Shown piece after piece: positions 1 to 6,296 of a stretch of 10,878 nt of DNA. A model generated the notes under the pieces. It was given only the letters and a program-made list of their open reading frames with translations. It searched no databases and was not told where the DNA came from. The position numbers were made by a program, and so were the translations under genes. The first letter of the stretch is position 1; the number at the start of each line of letters is the position of its first letter. Origin of the DNA: an uncultured Oxalobacteraceae bacterium (GTDB lineage Bacteria > Pseudomonadota > Gammaproteobacteria > Burkholderiales > Burkholderiaceae). The stretch covers positions 1 through 10,878 of the forward strand of contig CAMLFK010000166.1 of the NCBI GenBank assembly GCA_946479255.1, read 5' to 3'.

Positions 1-1724
1 TCGCCTACGCCAGCATGGGCAGCCGCGAACTCCCGTCCAGCAATGTGCTGCACGAGGGCCCGGCAATGGCGCTGGGTAAAAAAGGCGGCTTTGCCGGCAC
101 CCACATCCTGGTGCCGCGCGGCGGCCTGGCGGTGCACATCAACGCTTTCAACTTTCCAGTATGGGGCCTGCTGGAGAAGTTCGCCCCCAGCTTTCTGGCC
201 GCCATGCCCTGTATCGGCAAGCCCGCCACCGCCACCAGCTACCTGGCCGAAGCGCTGGTGCGCATGGTCCAGGACTCAGGCATCTTGCCGGACGGTGCGC
301 TGCAGCTGGTGATCGGCGCCACCGGCGATCTTCTCGACCGTTTGAGTGGCGCGGATGCCGTTACCTTCACCGGCTCGGCCGATACCGCCGCCAAGCTGCG
401 CGCCAACCGCAATCTGATCGCCCAGTCGGTACCATTCACCGCCGAAGCCGACTCGCTCAACTGCGCCATCCTCGCGCCCGACGTGACCCCCGGCGATCCC
501 GAGTTCGAGCTGTTCGTCAAGGAAGTGGCGCGCGAGATGACCGGCAAGGCGGGGCAGAAGTGCACCGCGATCCGCCGCATCATCGTGCCGCGCGGGCAGG
601 TCGATGCGGTCGGCACGCGCCTGCGCGAACGGCTGGCCAAGGTGGTGGTGGGCGATCCGGCGATTGATGCCGTGCGCATGGGCGCGCTGGCCTCGATGGA
701 CCAGCAGCGCGACGTGGGCGAGCGGGTTCGCCTGCTGGCCGAGGGTAACGAGCTGCTGTTCGGCGCACGCGATGGCTTCAAGCCGGTTGGGGATGGCGTG
801 GCAGAAGGCGCCTTTTTCTCGCCGACCCTGCTGCTATGCCGCGACGGCATGCGCAACGACGCGGTACACGACGTGGAGGCTTTTGGGCCGGTCAGCACCA
901 TGATGCCGTATGACGGCATCGATGAAGCGCTGGCCCTGGCAGCGCGCGGCAAGGGCAGCCTGGTAAGCACCCTGGTGACAAAGGACCCGGCGATTGCGGC
1001 GTACGCCGTGCCGATGGCGGCGGCGTCGCATGGCCGCGTGCTGATCCTGGACCGTGAGGCGGCGGTCGACTCCACCGGCCACGGCTCGCCGCTGCCCCAG
1101 CTCAAGCATGGCGGTCCGGGACGCGCCGGCGGCGGCGAGGAACTGGGCGGCATCCGCGCGGTGCGCCATTTCCTGCAACGGGCCGCGGTGCAGGGCTCGC
1201 CGAGCATGCTGGCGGCGGTCACCGGCGAATACGTACGCGGCGCGCAAGTGCGCGAGTGCGAGGTGCACCCCTTCCGCAAGCACTTCGAGGACCTGCGGAT
1301 TGGCGACTCGCTGCTGACTCACCGGCGCACGGTCAGCGAAGCCGATATCGTCGCTTTCGGGGGCATCTCGGGCGACTTCTTCTACATGCACTTCGACGAG
1401 ATCGCCGCGCGCGAATCGCAGTTCGGCAAACGCATTGCGCACGGCTACTTTGTGCTGTCGGCGGCTGCCGGCCTGTTCGTCTCGCCGGCGCCGGGGCCGG
1501 TGCTGGCCAACTATGGCCTGGACAACCTGCGCTTCGTCGCGCCGGTGGCGATCGGCGACACCATCCGCGCGCGCCTCACGTGCAAGCGCAAGGTCGACCG
1601 TAAGCGCAGCGATGAAAAAGGGCGGGGGCAGGGCGTGGTGGCGTGGGATGTGCAGGTCACCAAGCAGAACGATGAGCTGGTGGCCAGTTACGATATTTTG
1701 ACACTGGTGGCGAAGGTGGCTTAA
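1..1724 (+). CDS. paaZ: Bifunctional oxepin-CoA hydrolase / 3-oxo-5,6-dehydrosuberyl-CoA semialdehyde dehydrogenase PaaZ (5' end missing)
   Basis: In the phenylacetate pathway this cytoplasmic enzyme opens the oxepin-CoA ring with its C-terminal MaoC-like hydratase domain and oxidises the resulting semialdehyde with its N-terminal NADP-dependent aldehyde dehydrogenase domain. The frame is open from base 3, so the gene starts outside the window; about 573 residues are present against about 680 in the family, leaving roughly 108 N-terminal residues missing. Counting from the Met at base 15, the dehydrogenase part spans about 1-395, with the catalytic Glu144 in FTAEADSLN and Cys183 in GKAGQKCTA. 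Their 39-residue spacing equals that of E. coli PaaZ. A linker with STGHGSPLPQL, HGGPGRAGGGEELGG and AVQGSPSML follows. The hydratase domain (about 405-569) carries Asp454 and His459 in GDFFYMH and the HGYFVLSAAAGLF segment. Both active sites are therefore intact. The gene ends in TAA, 50 bases from the convergent stop of the next gene. No terminator hairpin is visible there. Confidence 0.95.
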   Translation, partial: AYASMGSRELPSSNVLHEGPAMALGKKGGFAGTHILVPRGGLAVHINAFNFPVWGLLEKFAPSFLAAMPCIGKPATATSYLAEALVRMVQDSGILPDGALQLVIGATGDLLDRLSGADAVTFTGSADTAAKLRANRNLIAQSVPFTAEADSLNCAILAPDVTPGDPEFELFVKEVAREMTGKAGQKCTAIRRIIVPRGQVDAVGTRLRERLAKVVVGDPAIDAVRMGALASMDQQRDVGERVRLLAEGNELLFGARDGFKPVGDGVAEGAFFSPTLLLCRDGMRNDAVHDVEAFGPVSTMMPYDGIDEALALAARGKGSLVSTLVTKDPAIAAYAVPMAAASHGRVLILDREAAVDSTGHGSPLPQLKHGGPGRAGGGEELGGIRAVRHFLQRAAVQGSPSMLAAVTGEYVRGAQVRECEVHPFRKHFEDLRIGDSLLTHRRTVSEADIVAFGGISGDFFYMHFDEIAARESQFGKRIAHGYFVLSAAAGLFVSPAPGPVLANYGLDNLRFVAPVAIGDTIRARLTCKRKVDRKRSDEKGRGQGVVAWDVQVTKQNDELVASYDILTLVAKVA

Positions 1725-1774
1725 TCCGAGCACGTGATCTCAATCATCGACCCTACCACATACAGAACTGCAAT

Positions 1775-2398
1775 TTATGCACACGGGTAGAGAGTCTGAA
1801 GATGTACACCATCGCTGATTGCCATCCTGTCGATGCCCACTGTTACGGACGAAAAATCCGCCAAATGGGTCATGTCGGACATATCGCTACCGCCCGCCCC
1901 CAAGCTTGCGGTATACATCTTGTGACTGTCGCTCCTGGCCATGCTCCACCCGGCAACGGAGGTTGAAAAAAACTCCCGTGCCGATCCGCCATCGAGTTTT
2001 CCGAGTGCAGCCTGGCCGTCGGTCGAATTCAGGGCGTACAGCAAGACACTGTAAGCCTGCTGCAGATCGAGGAACGTACCCGCAGCCTTCTTCCCCGGTT
2101 CGAACATCGTGTCGAAAGCCGCGCCTCCCTTCGTCTTGCTGGCGGCGAGTCCGGCACTGACATAGATATCCACGTGATCTTTCTTGCTGGCGACCTGGCC
2201 GCTCGGATCGATGATGATTGGCGCACTAGCGCTACTGGTCAGCTTGGGCATGAGTCGTCCACCAACCTGCTCTTCGCGCCCTCCCACATGTTGATGAATG
2301 GTGTGACCAGGCTCGCCTGATTTCGGGCTGGCTCGCCCCTCGCTGGTGTTCAGCAAGTCCACGCAATCCTGCAGCGTATAGGTTTTTTTTCTTGCCAT
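1775..2398 (-). CDS. Putative RNase A-like toxin domain protein (CdiA-CT RNase A family), stand-alone
   Basis: This encodes 207 residues. I assign it tentatively to the bacterial RNase A-fold toxin family first known from CdiA C-termini. What is seen: GHTIHQHVGG at 31-40, then Arg48-Leu49; a TFLDLQQAYSVLLYALNS segment in the middle matching the family's TF-D-A-AL pattern; and a C-terminal HLQTLYP with Thr202 and Tyr204. As I recall the family, its proposed active site is the His of the HVG motif, an Arg 11 residues later and a C-terminal Thr-x-Tyr; His37, Arg48, Thr202 and Tyr204 fit this. If right, it would cleave RNA. There is no signal peptide, membrane segment, filamentous haemagglutinin part, PAAR or Rhs part, so delivery is unknown. 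The ATG at 2398 is chosen because GGGAG lies 7 bases upstream; a TTG start at 2431 would add 11 residues without a ribosome site. Base composition is less GC-rich than its neighbours, suggesting acquisition. No immunity gene is adjacent. The product could also be a divergent non-catalytic relative. Confidence 0.6.
   Translation of the reverse strand: MARKKTYTLQDCVDLLNTSEGRASPKSGEPGHTIHQHVGGREEQVGGRLMPKLTSSASAPIIIDPSGQVASKKDHVDIYVSAGLAASKTKGGAAFDTMFEPGKKAAGTFLDLQQAYSVLLYALNSTDGQAALGKLDGGSAREFFSTSVAGWSMARSDSHKMYTASLGAGGSDMSDMTHLADFSSVTVGIDRMAISDGVHLQTLYPCA
2383..2390 (-). repeat. A8 homopolymer in codons 3-6 of the RNase A-like gene
   Basis: Eight consecutive T on the plus strand read as eight A on the coding strand (AGA AAA AAA ACC), directly behind the start codon. 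Such a run can allow replication or transcription slippage that shifts the frame. It is noteworthy because the gene is a putative toxin. Whether it varies is inference. Confidence 0.7.
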
Positions 2399-2600
2399 CT
2401 CGCTTCTCCCAAATAAGTGATATACGTCCAACGGAATCGGGCTAATCGCCCGCCCACCATTGCGTTAATTTCCCGTTTGCTTGGGTTCTCATGCATGAGT
2501 CTAACAGGAAATTTTTTGGATAATCCTAGCTGTTTTGACAGCTGGAAACCCCAGCAGGACTTAGCGGTTCAGGCCGAGGACTGTTTCCTTGTTCGAGGCC
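2399..2600. other. Intergenic, palindrome-containing leader of the RNase A-like gene
   Basis: This gap between the phosphodiesterase stop and the RNase A-like start is less GC-rich than the surroundings (24 of 60 G+C at 2461-2520). It contains a perfect inverted repeat CGGGC-TAATC-GCCCG at 2438-2452, a perfect 12-base palindrome CTCATGCATGAG at 2488-2499, and AGCTG-TTTTGA-CAGCT at 2528-2543. On the minus strand, TTTCCA and GATTAT separated by 17 bases (about 2521-2549) could be a weak sigma-70 promoter with the last inverted repeat in its spacer; this is speculative. The GGGAG ribosome site of the downstream gene is at 2406-2410. No T-tract follows any hairpin, so no intrinsic terminator for the phosphodiesterase gene is evident. 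No convincing small gene is seen here. Confidence 0.5.
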
Positions 2601-4850
2601 TCACCGCTGACGGCGCGAAAAAGGCGCCAGCCTGCGCGGCGAGGTCGGCAGGCGCCGATCCTCGCGCAGCAGTTCTTCGAACTCATCTGCCGTGAGCGGC
2701 TGGCTAAAGAAAAACCCCTGCAGCTCATCGCAGCGCAGCTGGCGCAGCGCGGCCAGCTGGCCCGCCGTCTCGACGCCCTCGGCCACCACCCGCAGCCCCA
2801 GGCTGTGCGCCATCGCGATAATGGCCGCCGCAATCGCCGCGTCCTCCGGATTGCTGTCGATCCCAGATATGAAAGACCGGTCGATCTTGACGAAATCGAA
2901 GGGAAAACGCTTGAGCTGGGCAAGCGAGGAATAGCCGGTGCCAAAGTCGTCCAGCGACAGCTGCACCCCCAGCTGCTTGAGCGCATGCAGGATGCGCGCC
3001 GCGTCTTCCGGGCTGTTCATCACCGAGGTCTCGGTCAGCTCGAATTCGATCTGCCCTTCGGACAGGCCGTGCGAAGCAATCGCCGCCGAGATCGTGGCCA
3101 CCAGCTCGGCCTGCGCGCACTGCACCGCCGACAAATTGACCGCCACCGGCACCACCCGCGTGCCGGCGTTTCTCCACGCCTGCTGCTGGGTGCACACCTC
3201 TTCGATCACCCAGGCGCCGATCGGCCGGATCAAGCCGGTTTCCTCGGCCAGCCCGATAAACTCGTTTGGCCCGACCACGCCGCGCTGCGGATGGTCCCAG
3301 CGGATCAGCGCTTCGGCGCTGACGATGCGGCCCGTGGCCAGGTTCACGCGCGGCTGGTAGACCATCCTGAACTGGCGCGCCACCAGTGCTTGCTGCAGCT
3401 CGTGCTCCAGGGTCAGGCGCGCGGCCATGGCGGCGTTCATGCGCGGGGCGTAAAACAGATAGCGTTCGCCCGCCGACTTGGCGTTCTTGAGTGCCGCTTC
3501 CGCGTGCTTGAACAGGGTTTCGGGGTCCAGGCCGTCGGCCGGGTACAGCGCCAGCCCGGCCCGGGTGGACACGCGCACTTCCTGCTGCGGCAGCAGGTAG
3601 GGCATATCGAGCAGGCCGAATACCAGCTCCTCCATGCGCTGGGCGGCATCCTCGCCGCGTGCCAGGTCCTGCAGGGTCAGCGCGAAGGTGTCGCCGCCGA
3701 TGCGCGACACATTGCACGATTCCGGCAGCTTGGTCGACAGGCGGCGGGCGATCTGGCCGAGCAGCGCATCGCCGGAGTGGCGACCCAGCGCGTCGTTGAG
3801 CTGGGCGAAGCGGTCCAGGTTGAGCAGCACCACGGCGACGATGCCGGCGCCCGGCTGCAAGAGCTGGTGCAGGCGGTCCTGGAACAGGCGCCGGTTGGGC
3901 AGCGCGGTCATGACGTCGTGGTACGCCAGGTAGCTGATCTGCTCTTCGCGGTCGAAGAACAGCAGGGCAAACGCCATGTCGCCGGCCAGCTCGGTCAGCA
4001 CGCGCATTTCATCGTCGTCGAACACGCCGGGCGTTTCGCTCACCAGGGTCAGCACGGCCACCGTGCGCGTGCCCAGGGTCAGCGGGAACGATGCCACGGC
4101 TTTGAGTCCGCAGGCGGTGAGCTGGGGCGCCAGCGGCGCCAGCGCCGCATCGGCGGCGATATCGTTGCACACCACGGTGAGCTGTTCGCGCGCGGCGCGC
4201 GTAGCGCACCAAAGGGACTCGAACGCCGGCGGGCGCTCCGGCAGCGCGCGGCCTGCGTGCGCCACCGTCTCCAACGGGCCGCCGTTCACCGGCAAGGTGG
4301 CCACGCACGCGCTGGCAAAACCACCTTCGCCGGTGGCCAGCCTGCAGGCTTCCTTGAACAGCGTGCTGCGGTCGCGGATGCGCACGATCGCCGAGTTAAT
4401 GCCCGACAGGAGCGCGTACACGCGGTTCAGGCGGGCGATCTTCAGTTCGCCCTGCAGGCGTGCGGTGATGTCGTGCGCCAGCACGAATTTGCAGTCGCGG
4501 CCATTGAACCGGAGCGGGTGTGAGCTGATCTCGACATCGATCACGCTGCCGTCGCTCTTCTTGTGGCGCCAGATGCCGGAGTGTTCCAGGCCGAACCTGG
4601 GGGCGTCGCGCAGATTGGCTTCCAGGCGCGGCAGGTCTTCGGGCGGGCGCAGGTCGCGGATGGTCATGGCGAGGAATTCGTCCTCGCTGTACCCGTAGTG
4701 GAAAATGGCGGCGGTGTTCACGGCCAGGAACGCGAGTGTGCCGAGGTCATACACCCACATCGGAATAGGGTGCGCCTTGAACAACTGGTTGAACGACGTA
4801 TCGTCGATGGGTGCCATGATGCCGGGTCCGCCGCGCCGCAGCGCAAACAT
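2601..4850 (-). CDS. PAS-GAF-GGDEF-EAL protein; probable cyclic-di-GMP phosphodiesterase with degenerate cyclase domain
   Basis: This 749-residue cytoplasmic signalling protein has no membrane segment. Domains in order: PAS about 17-130 (PMWVYD, DGSVIDVEISSHP, DITAR), GAF-like about 145-298, GGDEF about 301-467 and EAL about 478-735. The EAL domain is complete: EAL at 513-515, Asn572, ELTET 604-608, DDFGTGYSSL 634-643, Lys655, EGVET 691-695 and Gln711. It should therefore hydrolyse cyclic-di-GMP. The GGDEF domain is degenerate: the signature reads GGDTF (385-389), the metal-binding Asp of the usual DLDxFK motif is Asn344 (NLDRFA), and the RxxD inhibitory site is replaced by PESC (376-379). 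By analogy with other degenerate GGDEF-EAL proteins, it may bind GTP and regulate the EAL domain. The ATG at 4850 lacks a clear ribosome site and follows a 15-base inverted repeat; Met12 (ATG at 4817) is an alternative start. The gene lies 35 bases after the DUF1501 stop and may be cotranscribed with it. Confidence 0.93.
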   Translation of the reverse strand: MFALRRGGPGIMAPIDDTSFNQLFKAHPIPMWVYDLGTLAFLAVNTAAIFHYGYSEDEFLAMTIRDLRPPEDLPRLEANLRDAPRFGLEHSGIWRHKKSDGSVIDVEISSHPLRFNGRDCKFVLAHDITARLQGELKIARLNRVYALLSGINSAIVRIRDRSTLFKEACRLATGEGGFASACVATLPVNGGPLETVAHAGRALPERPPAFESLWCATRAAREQLTVVCNDIAADAALAPLAPQLTACGLKAVASFPLTLGTRTVAVLTLVSETPGVFDDDEMRVLTELAGDMAFALLFFDREEQISYLAYHDVMTALPNRRLFQDRLHQLLQPGAGIVAVVLLNLDRFAQLNDALGRHSGDALLGQIARRLSTKLPESCNVSRIGGDTFALTLQDLARGEDAAQRMEELVFGLLDMPYLLPQQEVRVSTRAGLALYPADGLDPETLFKHAEAALKNAKSAGERYLFYAPRMNAAMAARLTLEHELQQALVARQFRMVYQPRVNLATGRIVSAEALIRWDHPQRGVVGPNEFIGLAEETGLIRPIGAWVIEEVCTQQQAWRNAGTRVVPVAVNLSAVQCAQAELVATISAAIASHGLSEGQIEFELTETSVMNSPEDAARILHALKQLGVQLSLDDFGTGYSSLAQLKRFPFDFVKIDRSFISGIDSNPEDAAIAAAIIAMAHSLGLRVVAEGVETAGQLAALRQLRCDELQGFFFSQPLTADEFEELLREDRRLPTSPRRLAPFSRRQR

Positions 4851-4858
4851 TGTGAGAC

Positions 4859-4873
4859 GGGCAATTGTTGCCC
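4859..4873. repeat. Inverted repeat GGGCAA-TTG-TTGCCC before the phosphodiesterase gene
   Basis: This is a perfect 6-bp inverted repeat with a 3-base spacer, 8 bases from the ATG at 4850 and 12 bases after the DUF1501 stop codon. On the minus strand it is followed by GTCTCAC, so it lacks the T-tract of an intrinsic terminator. It occupies the position where a ribosome site would be expected. It could be a small RNA hairpin affecting translation, an operator, or chance. Confidence 0.45.
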
Positions 4874-4885
4874 TTTATCGCAAGT

Positions 4886-6286
4886 TTATACGAAGCCCAG
4901 ATTCCGGACGGAGGAATTGTAATTGCTGAGGTTCGGCAGTAGTGCCAGCAGCTCGGAGTCGCTCACGCCCAGCCAGGCGCCCATGGTGGCGGCGAACTGT
5001 TCGACCGAGGTGCTGGGCAGGAGGCGCCCCTGGCCGACGTCGTCCGGACCGTTGTTGGCCACCACCGGCGCGGTGCCGTAGAAGCGCTGGCCCTTGACCG
5101 CGCCACCCATCATGAAGTGCATGCTGCCCCAGCCATGGTCGGAGCCGTTGCTGTTGCCGGTCAGGGTGCGCCCGAAGTCCGATGCGGTGAAGGTGGTGAC
5201 CTTGTCGCTTACCCCCAGCTCGGCGGTGGCGGCGTCGAAGGCCGCCAGCGCGCCGCCCAGTTTGCCCATCAAGACCGGATGGTCGGCCACCAGGCCATCG
5301 TGGGTGTCGAAGCCGCCCAGCGAGACGAAGAACACCTGGCGCTTGTTGCCCAACGTGGGTGCGGCGGCGATCATGCGCGCCACCATGCGCAGCTGGTCGG
5401 CCAGGCTGTTCCCGGTTGGGAAAGCGGTGTTCAGCGGCGGTGTGGACGCCAGCGCGCTGGTGAGGATTTCATTGGCCTCGATCGAGCGCTTGCTGACCCG
5501 GTTGACCTCGTTTTCAAACATGTGGGTGCGCGGCTGGGTGATCAGGGTACGCAGCGCGGCCGAGCAGGCGGCGGATCCGAACAGCGGGTTTTTGAGGCTG
5601 GCGAGCGGCACCGGGCCGTTGCTCGAAACCTGGTACTGCGACACCGAGCGGCCCGACAGGAAGACCGCATTGCCGGCCACGTTCACGCAAGTGAAGGTGG
5701 AGTGGGCGTTGGCGGATTCGAACAGGTCGCCCATGCGTCCGCCCCAGCCGGAGGTGGCGCCTTCCGGCAGCGACGACTGCCATACCGACTGCTGGTCGTT
5801 GTGCGAAAACAGTTTGGGTGGCAGCTTGACCGACTTGGCGGTGTACTGCTGCTTGCTGGTCGGCTGCACCAGGGCACCGACGTTGAGCATCACGCCCAGG
5901 CGGCCGGCGCGAAACAGGGGCATCAGCGGCGCCAGGTCCGGTGCCAGCGCGTATTGATGCGCGTAGCCGCCGCTGTCGGCCGGCGTGCCGAGCGGCGTGA
6001 GCGCGGTCGCGGCCAGCGCGTCGCGGGCGTAAGCCAGGGCCGGGCGCAGCTGCTGGTATTTGGCGAAGCTGTCGGGATCGTAGGGCACCAGCGTATTGGC
6101 ATAGTCGTTACCGCCATACAGGAACACGCACACCAGCGCCTTGTAGCCGGTGGCGGTGGCCGCACTGGCCTCGGCCATCGCCGCCAGGCTCAATGCCCAC
6201 GGCGCCGCGGCGCCGGCCATCGACAGCTTCGATGCGCGCTGCAGGAAGGCGCGCCGGGACGCGTCCATGCCATCTTTGTGGTGCAT
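4886..6286 (-). CDS. DUF1501 family exported protein with twin-arginine signal
   Basis: This 466-residue protein is a DUF1501 member (COG4102), a family distantly related to the alkaline phosphatase/sulfatase fold; its reaction is not established. The N-terminus has SRRAFLQ (10-16) followed by a hydrophobic stretch ending near AEASA (38-42). That resembles a Tat signal, so export of the folded protein to the periplasm is inferred. Family motifs seen: VFLYGGNDYANTLVP (54-68), SHNDQQSVWQ (161-170), GWGGRMGDL (180-188), SLGGFDTHDG (322-331), ASDFGRT (368-374) and DHGWGSMHF (383-391). These His/Asp-rich motifs are the likeliest metal or substrate site. The ATG at 6286 has AGGAG five bases upstream, and that site overlaps the TAG stop of the DUF1800 gene, so the two are translationally coupled. 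DUF1501 and DUF1800 genes commonly occur as a pair and probably act together. Confidence 0.9.
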   Translation of the reverse strand: MHHKDGMDASRRAFLQRASKLSMAGAAAPWALSLAAMAEASAATATGYKALVCVFLYGGNDYANTLVPYDPDSFAKYQQLRPALAYARDALAATALTPLGTPADSGGYAHQYALAPDLAPLMPLFRAGRLGVMLNVGALVQPTSKQQYTAKSVKLPPKLFSHNDQQSVWQSSLPEGATSGWGGRMGDLFESANAHSTFTCVNVAGNAVFLSGRSVSQYQVSSNGPVPLASLKNPLFGSAACSAALRTLITQPRTHMFENEVNRVSKRSIEANEILTSALASTPPLNTAFPTGNSLADQLRMVARMIAAAPTLGNKRQVFFVSLGGFDTHDGLVADHPVLMGKLGGALAAFDAATAELGVSDKVTTFTASDFGRTLTGNSNGSDHGWGSMHFMMGGAVKGQRFYGTAPVVANNGPDDVGQGRLLPSTSVEQFAATMGAWLGVSDSELLALLPNLSNYNSSVRNLGFV

Positions 6287-6291
6287 GTCGG

Positions 6292-6296
6292 CTCCT
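6292..6296 (-). promoter_or_regulatory. Ribosome binding site of the DUF1501 gene overlapping the DUF1800 stop codon
   Basis: The minus strand reads TAGGAGCCGACATG: the TAG stop of the upstream gene (6297-6295) is part of the AGGAG motif, with a 5-base spacer to the ATG at 6286. A ribosome finishing DUF1800 would sit on the start region of DUF1501, indicating translational coupling and fixing the DUF1501 start. Confidence 0.8.

Noticed and set aside
834..1733. Minus-strand open frame of 299 codons opposite paaZ
   Set aside because: PaaZ motifs are continuous through this stretch on the plus strand; the antisense product has no recognisable domain.
1819..2160. Plus-strand open frame of 113 codons opposite the RNase A-like gene, considered as an antisense-encoded immunity protein
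   Set aside because: The product is Arg/Pro/Cys/Ser-rich, lacks any recognisable motif and has no visible ribosome site, so it looks like a shadow frame.
2399..2431. TTG at 2431 as the start of the RNase A-like gene
   Set aside because: The ATG at 2398 has GGGAG at a 7-base spacing, and that site lies inside the extension a TTG start would add. The 11 extra residues resemble translated leader.
2528..2543. Inverted repeat AGCTG-TTTTGA-CAGCT as intrinsic terminator of the phosphodiesterase gene
   Set aside because: The stem is only 5 bp and no T-tract follows on the minus strand.
2417..2695. Plus-strand open frame of 92 codons in the leader between the RNase A-like and phosphodiesterase genes
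   Set aside because: It runs into the antisense of the phosphodiesterase 3' end, has no clear ribosome site and encodes no recognisable protein. Its direction would also be divergent from the toxin candidate.
3640..3830. GGDEF domain as an active diguanylate cyclase
   Set aside because: The signature is GGDTF, a metal-binding Asp is Asn and the inhibitory RxxD site is absent, so activity is unlikely.
2589..4523. Long plus-strand open frame of 644 codons opposite the phosphodiesterase gene
   Set aside because: It is antisense to a gene with fully recognisable PAS, GAF, GGDEF and EAL motifs. Its product is Arg/Gln/His-rich low-complexity sequence, as expected from the opposite strand of GC-rich coding DNA.
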